From Candidatus Poribacteria bacterium (GTDB lineage: Bacteria > Poribacteria > WGA-4E > PCPOR2b), in contig JAJEAL010000134.1 of the NCBI GenBank assembly GCA_022822785.1, positions 1 through 64,000 of the forward strand: a DNA stretch of 64,000 bases, read 5' to 3'. This document shows positions 52,476-62,395 of the stretch, one piece after another. Under the pieces are notes generated by a model. It searched no databases, was not told the origin of the DNA, and was given only the letters and a program-made list of their open reading frames with translations. The translations under genes were made by a program, and so were the position numbers. Numbering within the stretch: the stretch's first letter is position 1; every line of letters starts with the position of its first letter.

Positions 52476-54479
52476 ATGGCAGACTGGTGGCACAGTAAAA
52501 TGTGGCGGTTCATTCAGACGAATCTGCGAGAGATTGACATGCTTGATATTGATGCTAAGCGTGTGGTCGCTGATATGCAGGCGTTCAAAGCAAATGTGCT
52601 GATGATTAATGCAGCGGGGATTATCGCGAGTTATCCCACGAAGCTGCCGTATCATTTTCAGAGCCCGTTTCTGAAGGGGGATAGCCTACAGACAATCATT
52701 GCCGCATGTCATCGCGCCGATATCCGCGTGATGGCACGTACCGACTTTTCTAAGGTGCGTTACCCAATTTATGAAGCCCACCCGGAATGGGCGTCCCTTA
52801 CCGATACTGGTGAGATTATCGAATACAACGGAGATGTGCAGGTCTGCCTGAATGGAGGCTATCAGCAGGAGTACGCCTTACGGATTATTGAGGAGCTGCT
52901 GACAACGCACGATTTCGATGGGATTTTCTTTAACATGGGCGGCTACCAGACGAGGGACTATAGCGGTAACTATCACGGTATCTGCCATTGCACCAATTGT
53001 AAACGGCTTTTTTCAGAGATGTTTGGACTCTCTCTGCCGACCGCAGAGAATCACGACGATCCCACATTTCGGAAATACAACCTCTTCAAGCAGCGGACCT
53101 TACAGGCTCACCACAAGAAGGTCTACGATTTTATTCACAAGCTGCGCCCCGATATTTGTATCGCTAACCACCGAGAGATGCGTCGGGGGTTCAACCGGAT
53201 GGAGGCAAACACTGCGGTAGATCGACCCCTACCCCACTGGCAGTACAGCGCGTCCGACAATACGAAATGGGCGGTGAGCAGTTATCCAGAGATGGTTTCT
53301 AGCAGCACGACTGTTGACTTTATCGACTTCCCTTACCGGCATGTCGCAGTATCACCCCATCAGCAGGCGTTACGTTTGGCGCAGAACTTAGCCAACGGTG
53401 GGGCATTGGATTATTACCTTATCGGACGGCTGGACAATCACGAGGACAGATCCGGGTTTGAACCTATCAAGGAGATCTACCACTACCACGCAGCGAACGA
53501 AACGGCATACACCGACAACCGATCGAAGGCTAATATTGCGCTGCTGAGGTCTGACCGAGTCAGTGCAGATGCGTTCAAGGGGTGGTTCCGTTTCTTGGTG
53601 GAGAACTACTTCCTTTTCGATACGTTGACGGCGGATGCGGCACTCAATTTCGCATGGGACAGGTATCGGGCAATTGTGTTGCCCGACGTTCGACCGATGA
53701 GCAATGAACTGGCAGCGCGGATTGACCGGTTTGTTGAGGAGGGTGGAACGGTGGTTGCTACTTCCCAGAGCGGGTTCCGGGATGCGGACGATGAGCCCAG
53801 ATCGATACCGGCGCTAAAAAGCCTTGGGATTACGCAGATCCAGCGGATACGGACGGATATGCGGGGGTCGTATTTCAAGTTGGACGATAAGCGGGGGTTT
53901 GAACGGTTTGAAGACACTGAGCTTATCTATATGGACGGGACGTACGTCTATGCCGCGTATGCGTCGGATGTTCAGCCACGGTTCAAGCTGATTCCGCCAC
54001 ACAACTTTGGTCCACCGGAACGGTGCTATTACACGCAGGTTACCGGGCATCCGGCGTTCGCGGTGCGTCCCTTCGGTAACGGAAAGGCGATCTATATCCC
54101 GTGGGAGCCGGGACAGCTGTTCCACCGGCAGGGTTATCCCAATACCTTCGATTTTGTCGCCGACCTGCTGGAGGGAATTGCTGGACTGACGCCGATCGGG
54201 GGCAATTTGTCGCCGATGGTTGAGGTGACGTGGTTTGAGAAGGTGGACGGGAGTTCACAACTGGTGCATTTGGTGAACGGTTCGGGGCATTTCGGGGTGA
54301 GTTTTTACGAGCCGGTCAAAATGGTGGACCTGGAGATCGAGTTGCCGTCAGCGAAGCCACCGAAGTCCGTGCGAAGCCTCGTCTCGGGGGAAACATGTTC
54401 GCATGACTGGTCAGATGGTCTGCTGACGATTCAGATCCCTGAACTGGGATTGTTTGAAGCAATTGAGATTGTGTTGTAG
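52476..54479 (+). CDS. Glycoside hydrolase-like protein (GHL6/beta-galactosidase trimerization type)
   Basis: 667 residues from the ATG at 52476 (GGGAGG 8 nt upstream; a TTG five codons earlier overlaps that site). The N-terminal approximately 350 residues look like a (beta/alpha)8 barrel of the hypothetical GHL6 group, with VMARTDFSKVR, YALRIIEELLTTHDFDGIFFNMGGYQ and CHCTNCKRLF. The region about 370-560 resembles a beta-galactosidase trimerization domain (YRAIVLPDVRPMSNELAARIDRFVEEGGTVVATSQSG). Probably cleaves or binds a carbohydrate. No signal peptide. Two Cys in CHCTNC could bind a metal. The product of a single gene with no operon partner visible. Confidence 0.7.
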   Translation: MADWWHSKMWRFIQTNLREIDMLDIDAKRVVADMQAFKANVLMINAAGIIASYPTKLPYHFQSPFLKGDSLQTIIAACHRADIRVMARTDFSKVRYPIYEAHPEWASLTDTGEIIEYNGDVQVCLNGGYQQEYALRIIEELLTTHDFDGIFFNMGGYQTRDYSGNYHGICHCTNCKRLFSEMFGLSLPTAENHDDPTFRKYNLFKQRTLQAHHKKVYDFIHKLRPDICIANHREMRRGFNRMEANTAVDRPLPHWQYSASDNTKWAVSSYPEMVSSSTTVDFIDFPYRHVAVSPHQQALRLAQNLANGGALDYYLIGRLDNHEDRSGFEPIKEIYHYHAANETAYTDNRSKANIALLRSDRVSADAFKGWFRFLVENYFLFDTLTADAALNFAWDRYRAIVLPDVRPMSNELAARIDRFVEEGGTVVATSQSGFRDADDEPRSIPALKSLGITQIQRIRTDMRGSYFKLDDKRGFERFEDTELIYMDGTYVYAAYASDVQPRFKLIPPHNFGPPERCYYTQVTGHPAFAVRPFGNGKAIYIPWEPGQLFHRQGYPNTFDFVADLLEGIAGLTPIGGNLSPMVEVTWFEKVDGSSQLVHLVNGSGHFGVSFYEPVKMVDLEIELPSAKPPKSVRSLVSGETCSHDWSDGLLTIQIPELGLFEAIEIVL

Positions 54480-54833
54480 ATGCTTAGGGATGATTGAAAA
54501 ATCGCCCCGATCCAATCGGGATTGGCACAGATTTATAGATTTCGTGGATTTTCTGCCGAGAGACCAATACGGTGTTGTGCACTCACACATTTGGGGTTAA
54601 ATTGACCTTCGGTTTGCACGGTGTCGGGCAATCTCTAACCCATACACAGGCGAGATTTACCTCATTTCAGCCCGGTCTTACAGTTAAGTTGTTCAAGGCT
54701 CGTCAATGAGCCGGGTAGACTGTCAATCCATAACAATCCCCTCCGACAGCGTTCCTCCTTGAAATGTGCACCTGTTTGGCACAAAAGTTGCGCTTTGTTA
54801 ATTCAATCTACAAATTCAGGGAGGAACCCTCCA
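54480..54833. other. Gene-free stretch upstream of the propeller operon
   Basis: 354 nt. A small hairpin CCCGAT-CCA-ATCGGG (54506-54520) follows the glycosidase stop and could weakly terminate. No supported gene; the promoter for the operon starting at 54834 should be here, but I could not pick one confidently. Confidence 0.45.
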
Positions 54834-55850
54834 ATGAATCCCAAGAACATTTCAAGTGCAATACTCCTCCTTCTTGGGCTGCTGAATACCTTATTCCCAT
54901 TAGCAAACATCGAAGCGGCTGCCGCTGCGGAGGGAGTCATTGCATTCGCATCAGCTAGAGATAGTAAACCACCGAATCGAGGTATCTCTACAACGATTTA
55001 TCTGATAAATGCAGATGGCACTAACGAACGGAAATGGCTCGAAAACAAACGTTTTGGCTTCCCTACTCCTCCAACTTGGTCGCCTGATGGTCGGAAAATT
55101 GCCTTTTCTACATCTAAAGCCAATGATGGCTTGCATGTTTTTATTAAGAATCTCCGTAACGGCATACAAAAAAAGGTGACCGATAAATGGGAAGGAGACC
55201 ATCTAGGATACGTGGTCTATTCTTGGTCTAGGGATGGCAAATCGTTAGCACTTTCATGTTGGGAACTTCCTCCGCTTGAGGCTTCAGATATCTGCATTAT
55301 TGATGTTGAGGGCAGGCGATTAAAAAACCTGACACGGTTTGCCGGAGTTGAGGATAGTGCTCCAAGTTGGTCTCCAGATTCCTCTAAAATTGCGTTTATG
55401 TCGAACCGCAATGGAAATGACGAGATTTATGTCATGGATGCCGATGGCAGAAACCCTGTCAATTTGACCAATCATCCCAGTTGGGATTCCTCAGCAGACT
55501 GGTCACCGGATGGAGAAAAAATTGTGTTTTTTTCTCATCGAGGAGGACAATCTGATATCTACGTGATGGACGCCGACGGTGCCAATGTTGTCAACCTAAC
55601 AAATCACCCCGCAGAGGACCGTGTTCCTTCGTGGTCCCCCAATGGACAGTGGATTGCCTTTCAGTCTACTCGTGATAGGAACTGGGAGATTTATGTCATG
55701 GATGCCGATGGCAACAATCAGACACGAGTTACCAATCATCCAGATAAAGATGTACGGCCGGTTTGGGTGATTCCCGATCGGTCTCTTCCTGTGGGGACGC
55801 GAGGCAACCATGTCACATTGTGGGGGCGGCTCAAATCAGAAAGGCAATGA
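54834..55850 (+). CDS. Secreted TolB-like beta-propeller protein
   Basis: 338 residues from the ATG at 54834 (AGGGAGG 9 nt upstream; the open frame starts earlier at 54759). Residues 1-32 are a signal peptide (ISSAILLLLGLLNTLFPLANIEAA). The mature part is a six- or seven-bladed WD40-like propeller with repeated [WS]SPDG and EIYVMDADGxN motifs (PD40-type). It ends in WGRLKSERQ. TolB-like propellers mediate protein contacts in the periplasm. First of three genes with 31-nt gaps (55882, 56825), so likely one operon. Confidence 0.85.
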   Translation: MNPKNISSAILLLLGLLNTLFPLANIEAAAAAEGVIAFASARDSKPPNRGISTTIYLINADGTNERKWLENKRFGFPTPPTWSPDGRKIAFSTSKANDGLHVFIKNLRNGIQKKVTDKWEGDHLGYVVYSWSRDGKSLALSCWELPPLEASDICIIDVEGRRLKNLTRFAGVEDSAPSWSPDSSKIAFMSNRNGNDEIYVMDADGRNPVNLTNHPSWDSSADWSPDGEKIVFFSHRGGQSDIYVMDADGANVVNLTNHPAEDRVPSWSPNGQWIAFQSTRDRNWEIYVMDADGNNQTRVTNHPDKDVRPVWVIPDRSLPVGTRGNHVTLWGRLKSERQ

Positions 55851-55881
55851 GGGGGTAATTGCTGCTGAAGGAGAAATCAGA

Positions 55882-56793
55882 ATGAAAAAAGTCCTGTTTG
55901 TTACATTCATTGCGGTGGGGTTTGGGTGCATCGGGGGATTCGGTTCTAAAGCGAATCTTGCGTGGGGGTCCAAAATTGCTTTTGTGTCAAAGGCATTTAA
56001 CCCTGAGAGGAGAATTGTTATCATCAATGCGGATGGAACCGCTCCCCAACCCTTAAAAAGTAGGCCCATTCCAAATTGGCCAGCTTGGTCACCCGACGGG
56101 AAAAAAATTGCATTTATCGCCGATGTGCCTAGCCAACTTTTCCTGATAGATGCAGATGGTCGTAATCTCGAACGTTTAAGATGGAATATGCCTTTAGGAG
56201 CACGTCCTGCCTGGCACCCTGATGGGACGAAAATTCTCTTTACAAGATTCGAGGAACTGATAGTTTTTGATCTTGAAACGAAAGTAGAAACCCAAGTGTT
56301 CTTCAACGGGTGGGATAACGGTTTCCGGGACGCCGTTTGGTCGCCGGATGGAAAACAGATTGCATTCATAATCCAGCATGACCGGCAACACGACATCTAC
56401 GTCATCGACGTTGATGGAGGCAAATTACGTCGGTTGACCGATAATGTGTCCAATGATGCCGCGCCAGCTTGGTCTCCTGATGGACGTCAAATTGCTTTCT
56501 ACTCAGATCGAAATCTTAAACCGGGCATCTGCCTCATGGATGCAGCAGATGGGGCAAATTTCAAACGCATCAGCTCTCGTGGCGAACATTATCCGTCATG
56601 GTCGCCAACAGGTACACATATTGCCTTTTGGTTGTTTTTGGAGGGTAAAATCGGTGTGATTAGAGTCAATGGCGGGGAGCGGCGCGTCCTGTTTGATGGC
56701 GGGCAGCCATCTTGGCGGCCTGAGGGTCCAGCGTCGGTAGATCCCGTGCGGAAATTGCATGTAGCTTGGGGGCAGATCAAATTAGACTTATGA
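55882..56793 (+). CDS. Secreted TolB-like beta-propeller protein
   Basis: 303 residues from the ATG at 55882 (AAGGAG 8 nt upstream; an earlier open frame from 55810 overlaps the preceding gene). Residues 1-30 are a signal peptide (VLFVTFIAVGFGCIGGFG). The mature part is a PD40-type propeller (PAWSPDGKKIAFI, AVWSPDGKQIAFI, PAWSPDGRQIAFY). It ends in LHVAWGQIKLDL. Second gene of the propeller/HEAT operon. Confidence 0.85.
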   Translation: MKKVLFVTFIAVGFGCIGGFGSKANLAWGSKIAFVSKAFNPERRIVIINADGTAPQPLKSRPIPNWPAWSPDGKKIAFIADVPSQLFLIDADGRNLERLRWNMPLGARPAWHPDGTKILFTRFEELIVFDLETKVETQVFFNGWDNGFRDAVWSPDGKQIAFIIQHDRQHDIYVIDVDGGKLRRLTDNVSNDAAPAWSPDGRQIAFYSDRNLKPGICLMDAADGANFKRISSRGEHYPSWSPTGTHIAFWLFLEGKIGVIRVNGGERRVLFDGGQPSWRPEGPASVDPVRKLHVAWGQIKLDL

Positions 56794-56824
56794 TTCCAAG
56801 CGAGTGATGTGGAGGAAAAAGGAA

Positions 56825-59800
56825 ATGAAGTGGAAGCGATTCTTATTGGTAACTCTGATTGTTATGGGGTTTGGCATCGGGGTCGTCATGTTCAGTTATC
56901 TGCAGCAAGACAATACTGTTACCCCTCAAGTTGAAGGGGAACAGGAGCGAATAGGTCGCGTTCCCTCAACGGCAACGGAGACAAGTGAACCTCATAAAGA
57001 CTCGGAAGATATAACCCCCGTTGATATACCAGAGCAGGTCGAGAGCGAAATTAGCGGGTTTGTTGAGCAGCCCCAATCGCTTAGTGTGCCAGGACCGGTG
57101 GAAAAAGATGAAGAAAACCCGCTAACGCCGGAAAAACCATCAGATCCTGTAGCCACAGCATGGGCACGCCTTGACTATATTTCGCAAAATCTTCATGAGT
57201 GGGGAGAGCTCTCATCCGAAGCTACCGAGTTGATGGAACAATTGACACCTACATGGCGCGCAAAGACCAGAGGCGAGACGGAAGAAGTTATAGTATTGCT
57301 TGATGAACTTGGCAAACTTCACGACCCCCGTTCTGCGGAAATATTTGTGCATTATCTTGATGAAAATGGACTCTGGATAAGGTACATGGAAGCAACGTTA
57401 ATAGCAATTGGTCCCCCATCTGTTCCTCCACTGGTTTCCGTTTTGGATGATAACGGTGGGTTCTTAAAGTCCGTCAAAAGGAAAAGAGCCACTAAATTAT
57501 TGGGCATCATTGGTGCAGAATATCAACGAGAGCTAGGCGGCGCGGTGAAATACCTCCTCCTCCCCAAACTAGAGGAACTCGCCATGTTAGATCCAGATTA
57601 CTATGGTATTCGGGCGGTCGCGAGTAAGGCGATTTCTCGTCTCAGTTCTCGAGAGCGAGACAGTACTGTTGCCTCTCAGATTGAAGGGAAACGACAGCGA
57701 GCAGATCGTGTGACCACAACGGTAGCTGAGACAAACGAACAGTCCCAAATCCCTCGTGTGCCGGAACCGGTAGAAGAAAATGGAGAAAATCTGCCAGCAC
57801 CGGAGAAACCGGCAGACCCCGTAACCGTAGCATGGGCACGTCTTGACTATATTTCCCAGAATCCTCATGAGTGGGGTGAATTTTCGCCCGAAGCCGCCGA
57901 GTTGATGGCGCAATTGACGCCCACATGGGCGTTCGATGAAGCAGATGGCGAAGGACCGGCAGAAGACGCTTTCAAGCTGCTGAAAAAACTCGTATCCTTC
58001 CAGGACCCTCGTTCTGCTCAAGTAATTGCGAATTATATCAATGAAGGCTTCGGATTAAGTAATGAGGCTGTAATACCAATCGGGCTACCATTGGTTCCGC
58101 CGCTAATCCCTCTTTTGGATGCCAACACGAGGTTTGAGGGAAGATTGAAGAGTGTTAGGATATTAGGTATCCTTGCCGAAAAGCATCGCCATGAGCTGAA
58201 TGGGGCGGTGGAACACATCATCCTCCCCAAACTGAAGAAACTCGCCACGTCAGATCCAAGTCCAATAATTCGGGAGATTGCGGGTGAAGCGATTTCCCGC
58301 TTCAGTTATCCGCCTCAAGACGATATCCTTGAGACCCCAGAGGTAGCCGATCACGAAATCAGTGAAATTATTGAGCCTCCTCAAGTTCTTCATACGCCGG
58401 AACCATCGGAAGAAGATAAAGGAAATTCGCCAGCGCCGGAGGAATTGCCAGACCCTGTAACCGCAGCGTGGACGCACCTCGAATATATTTCGCAAAACCC
58501 GCAGGAATGGGGAGTCCTCTCCCCCGAAGCCACAGTATTGATAGAACAATTGACACCAACATGGGTCATGAGGAGCGAGGGTGAAGGAGAGGAAGCTATA
58601 GAACTCTTGGATCAACTCACCAAACTTCACGATCCCCGTTCTGCGGAAATATTTGTAAATTATATGCGAGCGGGGATTGGGGGCAGGCCCATGGAAGCAG
58701 CCTTGATAACGATTGGTCCACCATCGGTCCTACCGTTAATCTCGCTTTTGGCTGATAATGAGGGCTTCTTAAACAGAAAAAGAGCAGCTAAATTATTAGG
58801 CATCATTGGTTTTGAATATCAAGAGGAGTTGGGCGGTGTGGTAGAATACATCGTCCTCCCCAAACTGAAGGAGCTAGCCACGTTAGATCCAAGTCCAAGA
58901 GTTCGAGAGGTCGCGGGTGAGGCGATTTCCCGCTTCAGTTATCCGCCTCAAGATAATGCTGCTGAAACGCCAGAAGCAGTCGATCGCGAAATCAGTGAGA
59001 TTATTGAGCCTCCCCAAGTTCTTCATACGCTGGAACCATCGGAAGAAAATAAAGGAAATTCGCCAGCGCCGGAGGAACTGCCAGACCCTGTAGCCGCAGC
59101 GTGGGCACGCCTTAACTATATTTCGCAAAACCCGCAGGAGTGGGGAGTTTTCTCCCCTGAAGCCACGGTGTTGATAGAACAATTGACACCAACGCGGACC
59201 ATAAGTGCCGAAGAGGAGATGGAAGAAGTTATAGTATTGCTTGAAAAACTTGGTAAACTTCGCGACCCCCGTTCTGCAGAAATAATTATGAACTACTTCC
59301 TTGGACTTGGACTCTGGGAAAAGCCTATGAAACAAGCTTTAATAGCAATCGGACCGCCATCTATCCCATTATTAATTCCACTTTTGGATGCCGACACTCG
59401 GCTTCTGGGAAGATTAATCGGTGCTAAATTACTGGGTATCATTGGCTCTGAACATCGACAGGAGCTAGGCGGTGCGGTGGAACACATCATACTACCCAAA
59501 CTGGAAAAACTTGTCACGTCCGATCCAAGTTCAAGAGTTCGATGGTACGCCAGTGTGGCAATTTCTCGCATCCGTTATCAGCAGCAAGGCAGCACCGTTG
59601 AGATCCCAGAGCAGGTTGAGAGCGAAATTAACGAGATTATCGAACAGCCTCAAGTTCCTCATGCACTGGAACCGGCGGCAGAAGATGAAGAAGATCCAAC
59701 GGAGCAGCCAGTAGACCCTGTAGCCACAGCGTGGGCACGCCTCGAATATATTTCCCAGAATCCTCATGAGTGGGGTGAATTCTCGCCCGAAGCCGCCGAG

Positions 59801-60208
59801 TTGATGGCGCAATTGACACCTACATGGGTATTCGATGAGGCGGATGGCGAAGGACCGGCAGAAGACGCTTTCAAGCTGCTGAAAAAACTCGCCGCCTTCC
59901 AAGACCCCCGTTCTGCTGAAGTCATTGCGAATTATATCGGTGAAGGCTTCGGGATAAATAATGAGGCAGTAGTACCAATCGGGCCGCCCTTAGTTCCGCC
60001 ACTAATCCCTCTTTTGGATGCCAATACACGTTCTACGGGAAGAATGAAGAGTGTTAAACTATTGGGCATCCTTGGCGAAAAGCATCGCCATGAGCTGGGC
60101 GGGGCAGTGGAACATATCATCCTTCCTAGGTTGGAGCAGATGGCAACGTCAGATCCATCAGAAGTAGTTCAAAAAAACGCCCGTAAAGCGATTGCCCGCT
60201 TGAGATAA
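56825..60208 (+). CDS. Membrane-anchored protein with five HEAT-like modules
   Basis: 1127 residues from the ATG at 56825 (GGAGG and AAAGG upstream; an earlier GTG at 56804 overlaps that site). Residues 5-26 (RFLLVTLIVMGFGIGVVMFSYL) are a membrane anchor or uncleaved signal. Five homologous modules start with DP-[VA]-x-x-AW at residues 107, 331, 543, 754 and 964, each about 210-224 residues and made of paired helices with HDPRSAE, IGPPSVPPL and LLGIIG motifs, a HEAT-like pattern. Acidic, Pro-rich linkers separate them. No catalytic motif. Probably a periplasmic scaffold for protein-protein contacts, perhaps with the two propellers in the same operon. Confidence 0.82.
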   Translation: MKWKRFLLVTLIVMGFGIGVVMFSYLQQDNTVTPQVEGEQERIGRVPSTATETSEPHKDSEDITPVDIPEQVESEISGFVEQPQSLSVPGPVEKDEENPLTPEKPSDPVATAWARLDYISQNLHEWGELSSEATELMEQLTPTWRAKTRGETEEVIVLLDELGKLHDPRSAEIFVHYLDENGLWIRYMEATLIAIGPPSVPPLVSVLDDNGGFLKSVKRKRATKLLGIIGAEYQRELGGAVKYLLLPKLEELAMLDPDYYGIRAVASKAISRLSSRERDSTVASQIEGKRQRADRVTTTVAETNEQSQIPRVPEPVEENGENLPAPEKPADPVTVAWARLDYISQNPHEWGEFSPEAAELMAQLTPTWAFDEADGEGPAEDAFKLLKKLVSFQDPRSAQVIANYINEGFGLSNEAVIPIGLPLVPPLIPLLDANTRFEGRLKSVRILGILAEKHRHELNGAVEHIILPKLKKLATSDPSPIIREIAGEAISRFSYPPQDDILETPEVADHEISEIIEPPQVLHTPEPSEEDKGNSPAPEELPDPVTAAWTHLEYISQNPQEWGVLSPEATVLIEQLTPTWVMRSEGEGEEAIELLDQLTKLHDPRSAEIFVNYMRAGIGGRPMEAALITIGPPSVLPLISLLADNEGFLNRKRAAKLLGIIGFEYQEELGGVVEYIVLPKLKELATLDPSPRVREVAGEAISRFSYPPQDNAAETPEAVDREISEIIEPPQVLHTLEPSEENKGNSPAPEELPDPVAAAWARLNYISQNPQEWGVFSPEATVLIEQLTPTRTISAEEEMEEVIVLLEKLGKLRDPRSAEIIMNYFLGLGLWEKPMKQALIAIGPPSIPLLIPLLDADTRLLGRLIGAKLLGIIGSEHRQELGGAVEHIILPKLEKLVTSDPSSRVRWYASVAISRIRYQQQGSTVEIPEQVESEINEIIEQPQVPHALEPAAEDEEDPTEQPVDPVATAWARLEYISQNPHEWGEFSPEAAELMAQLTPTWVFDEADGEGPAEDAFKLLKKLAAFQDPRSAEVIANYIGEGFGINNEAVVPIGPPLVPPLIPLLDANTRSTGRMKSVKLLGILGEKHRHELGGAVEHIILPRLEQMATSDPSEVVQKNARKAIARLR

Positions 60209-60277
60209 ACCGTCATGCGTCCATAATAATAAACCGATTGTCGTCTTGGTGACTCTGACATGTTGATAGGCTGCGTT

Positions 60278-60430
60278 CTAAGTCAAACAGCACTGCTTGT
60301 ACTTCTTGTCACTACCGCAGGGACAGGAGGAATTGCGACCGACCTTCCGTGTGGCTGCTACCGGCTTGGGACGTAGCAATGGCATAATGTTGTCGGCGGG
60401 GCGTCCGGCCTGTAGTGCTTCAGCCCTCAT
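60278..60430 (-). pseudogene. Truncated duplicate of the sulfatase-maturase SEC-C end
   Basis: The minus strand has a 51-codon frame (ATG at 60430, stop TAG at 60278-60280) encoding a product ending [21 protein letters not shown]. It matches the C-terminus of the maturase at 62396 ([21 protein letters not shown]) with about 20 differences in 148 aligned bases. The radical-SAM body is missing. It could be a stand-alone SEC-C zinc peptide, but more likely it is a relic of a duplication. Only 29 nt separate it from the stop of the propeller gene at 60460. Confidence 0.75.
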
Positions 60431-60459
60431 TTCCGTGAATTGGGCAAGTTAGCTATGTG

Positions 60460-62301
60460 TCAGGGTTTTTCTGGTTTTTTCAATTCCCCCCACGTTGTGA
60501 TCCGTTTTCCGGCAGCCTCCACCGCATACACGAAACCGGGCCTGACCCAATCCGCCTGTCTCGCATCTTCCATCCATAGCGTCATGGTTTCGTTGACAGT
60601 ATCAATTAGATAGAGCGAATTCTGGTGATCCTTCTCCATTACTGATAAGATGAGTTGCGACCCGTCTGGCCCCCAAACCAATCGAAGAAACCCCAAAGGT
60701 TTTTGGGCCGATACCGGTAATACGAATGCCTGTTTTTGTGAGGTATCAAGATTCATCAGTAACATTCTATATTCTAGGAGAAACAGTGGTTCTCTTGATT
60801 CTTTCGCACTAAAAAGGAGATTGGTCCCTCCCGGCGACCATACAGGACTTAACCAATTTACAAGTTCGCCGGTCTTTAACTGGGTTGGCATATCCCCATC
60901 AATCCCAATTTTCATTAAACCCTCCGAATTTTGCTCTTCGACAACGTAGATGAGATGTTGACTATCGGGCGACCAAGTCGGACGGTTCCAGACTGTCGTA
61001 GATAGATGGATTGGGATCGAGCGGACAACTAGATTTTCGTTGTTACCTTGTGGATCCGTGACATAAAATATCAGACCTTGATCGTCTCCAGATACAAAAG
61101 CAAGCCATCTGCCGTCAGGGGACCAAACTGGCGGTCCATCAAACTCACGCTGATTAGGCGCGATTTGTTGGACATTTTGTCCATTTGTATCCATAGTGTA
61201 GATTTTGTCTGTACCATTTCGATTTGAGAGGAAGGCAATTTTGTTTCCGTCTGGAGACCAAGAGGGTGCGTAGTTTAAGACGGGTTCAAACGTGAGTCGC
61301 TGCGGATTTTGACCGTTCGCCTCCACGATAAAGATTGCACTCTCGTCTTCCCCTAATCGGTCAAACACAATTTGTTCTCCGTCGGGCGACCAACCTGCAT
61401 ACATTTCGAATATCTCTGGCGTTTGTGTCAAATTTGTTATATTTTCACCGCTGCTATCCATGATGAAGATGTCACTCCCCATGAGAGATAGTGTGATAAA
61501 TAGGATTTTCTGCCCATCTGGGTGCCACGCTAATGGAATCCTGTCCTCATCACCTCCAGATGTCAAAGCGGTTACATTCTCTTTGGTTAGATCCATCATG
61601 TAGATTTGTAGTGGATGGGACGATGGGTGTTTAGTTGTGATGCTATCAATATATCCGATTTGGTTGCGTTTCGGTGACCAAGCAGGGAGGAATACTGGGT
61701 CGCGATTTTGTGGGATATTAATAACGTTATTCCCATTATCGTCAATGATGAATATCTCTGAACTATCTCTGGCATCCTGATTATATAGGATATGGTTACT
61801 ATCGGGGGCCCAGCTGGGATCGGAAATCCTTGTCGGCGGATCTGGTTGAAGGATATGTCGAATATGGCGTTGTTTAATATCCATCACACAAAGATCTGTG
61901 CTTGAATCTTCTGGTTTGTCTGTAACCATGATGAACAGAATTTTTCGCCCATCAGGTGACCAGTCTAGGTTTTTGTATCGAATATCCTGTTTGGCATTGT
62001 GGGTCAACTGCTCGATTTGGCGTTTCGCAATGTTCAGTTTGAGAATATTCGCTGCGTGTTCTGGGGGTGCAGAAACAAATACAACTTCAGTACCGTCGGG
62101 GGAGATTGAGGGCGAACCGGCAAACAGATTCTGGGTGAGTTGAACGGGACGTCCATCTAGGCCTTCGGCTAGAAAGACTTCAGGAACACCCCGGCGTGCG
62201 GAAACGAAGACGATTTTGTCTTCCAACTTCCTCGCCTGCACAAATATGTCAATTGAAATCAGAAGCGCGATACACGAAAAAGCGAAAAGTTTCCTTTTCA
62301 T
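60460..62301 (-). CDS. Secreted TolB-like beta-propeller protein (two-domain size)
   Basis: 613 residues; GAGGAAG before the ATG at 62301. Residues 1-22 are a signal peptide (LFAFSCIALLISIDIFVQA). About ten PD40 motifs (such as LDWSPDGRKILFI, AGWSPDGEQIVFD, PVWSPDGRWLAFV) suggest one large or two propellers. It ends in ITTWGELKKPEKP. It sits between the truncated SEC-C duplicate and the intact maturase. Unlike the other propellers it is on the minus strand. Confidence 0.85.
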   Translation of the reverse strand: MKRKLFAFSCIALLISIDIFVQARKLEDKIVFVSARRGVPEVFLAEGLDGRPVQLTQNLFAGSPSISPDGTEVVFVSAPPEHAANILKLNIAKRQIEQLTHNAKQDIRYKNLDWSPDGRKILFIMVTDKPEDSSTDLCVMDIKQRHIRHILQPDPPTRISDPSWAPDSNHILYNQDARDSSEIFIIDDNGNNVINIPQNRDPVFLPAWSPKRNQIGYIDSITTKHPSSHPLQIYMMDLTKENVTALTSGGDEDRIPLAWHPDGQKILFITLSLMGSDIFIMDSSGENITNLTQTPEIFEMYAGWSPDGEQIVFDRLGEDESAIFIVEANGQNPQRLTFEPVLNYAPSWSPDGNKIAFLSNRNGTDKIYTMDTNGQNVQQIAPNQREFDGPPVWSPDGRWLAFVSGDDQGLIFYVTDPQGNNENLVVRSIPIHLSTTVWNRPTWSPDSQHLIYVVEEQNSEGLMKIGIDGDMPTQLKTGELVNWLSPVWSPGGTNLLFSAKESREPLFLLEYRMLLMNLDTSQKQAFVLPVSAQKPLGFLRLVWGPDGSQLILSVMEKDHQNSLYLIDTVNETMTLWMEDARQADWVRPGFVYAVEAAGKRITTWGELKKPEKP

Positions 62302-62395
62302 ATCTGCTTCCTCATAAGGTCTTACAAGCGCACTTGCCCCTTAGAGGCACCTATGGTCTCGTCATACTGATAGGCTGCTGCCTCCCTAGATTAAC

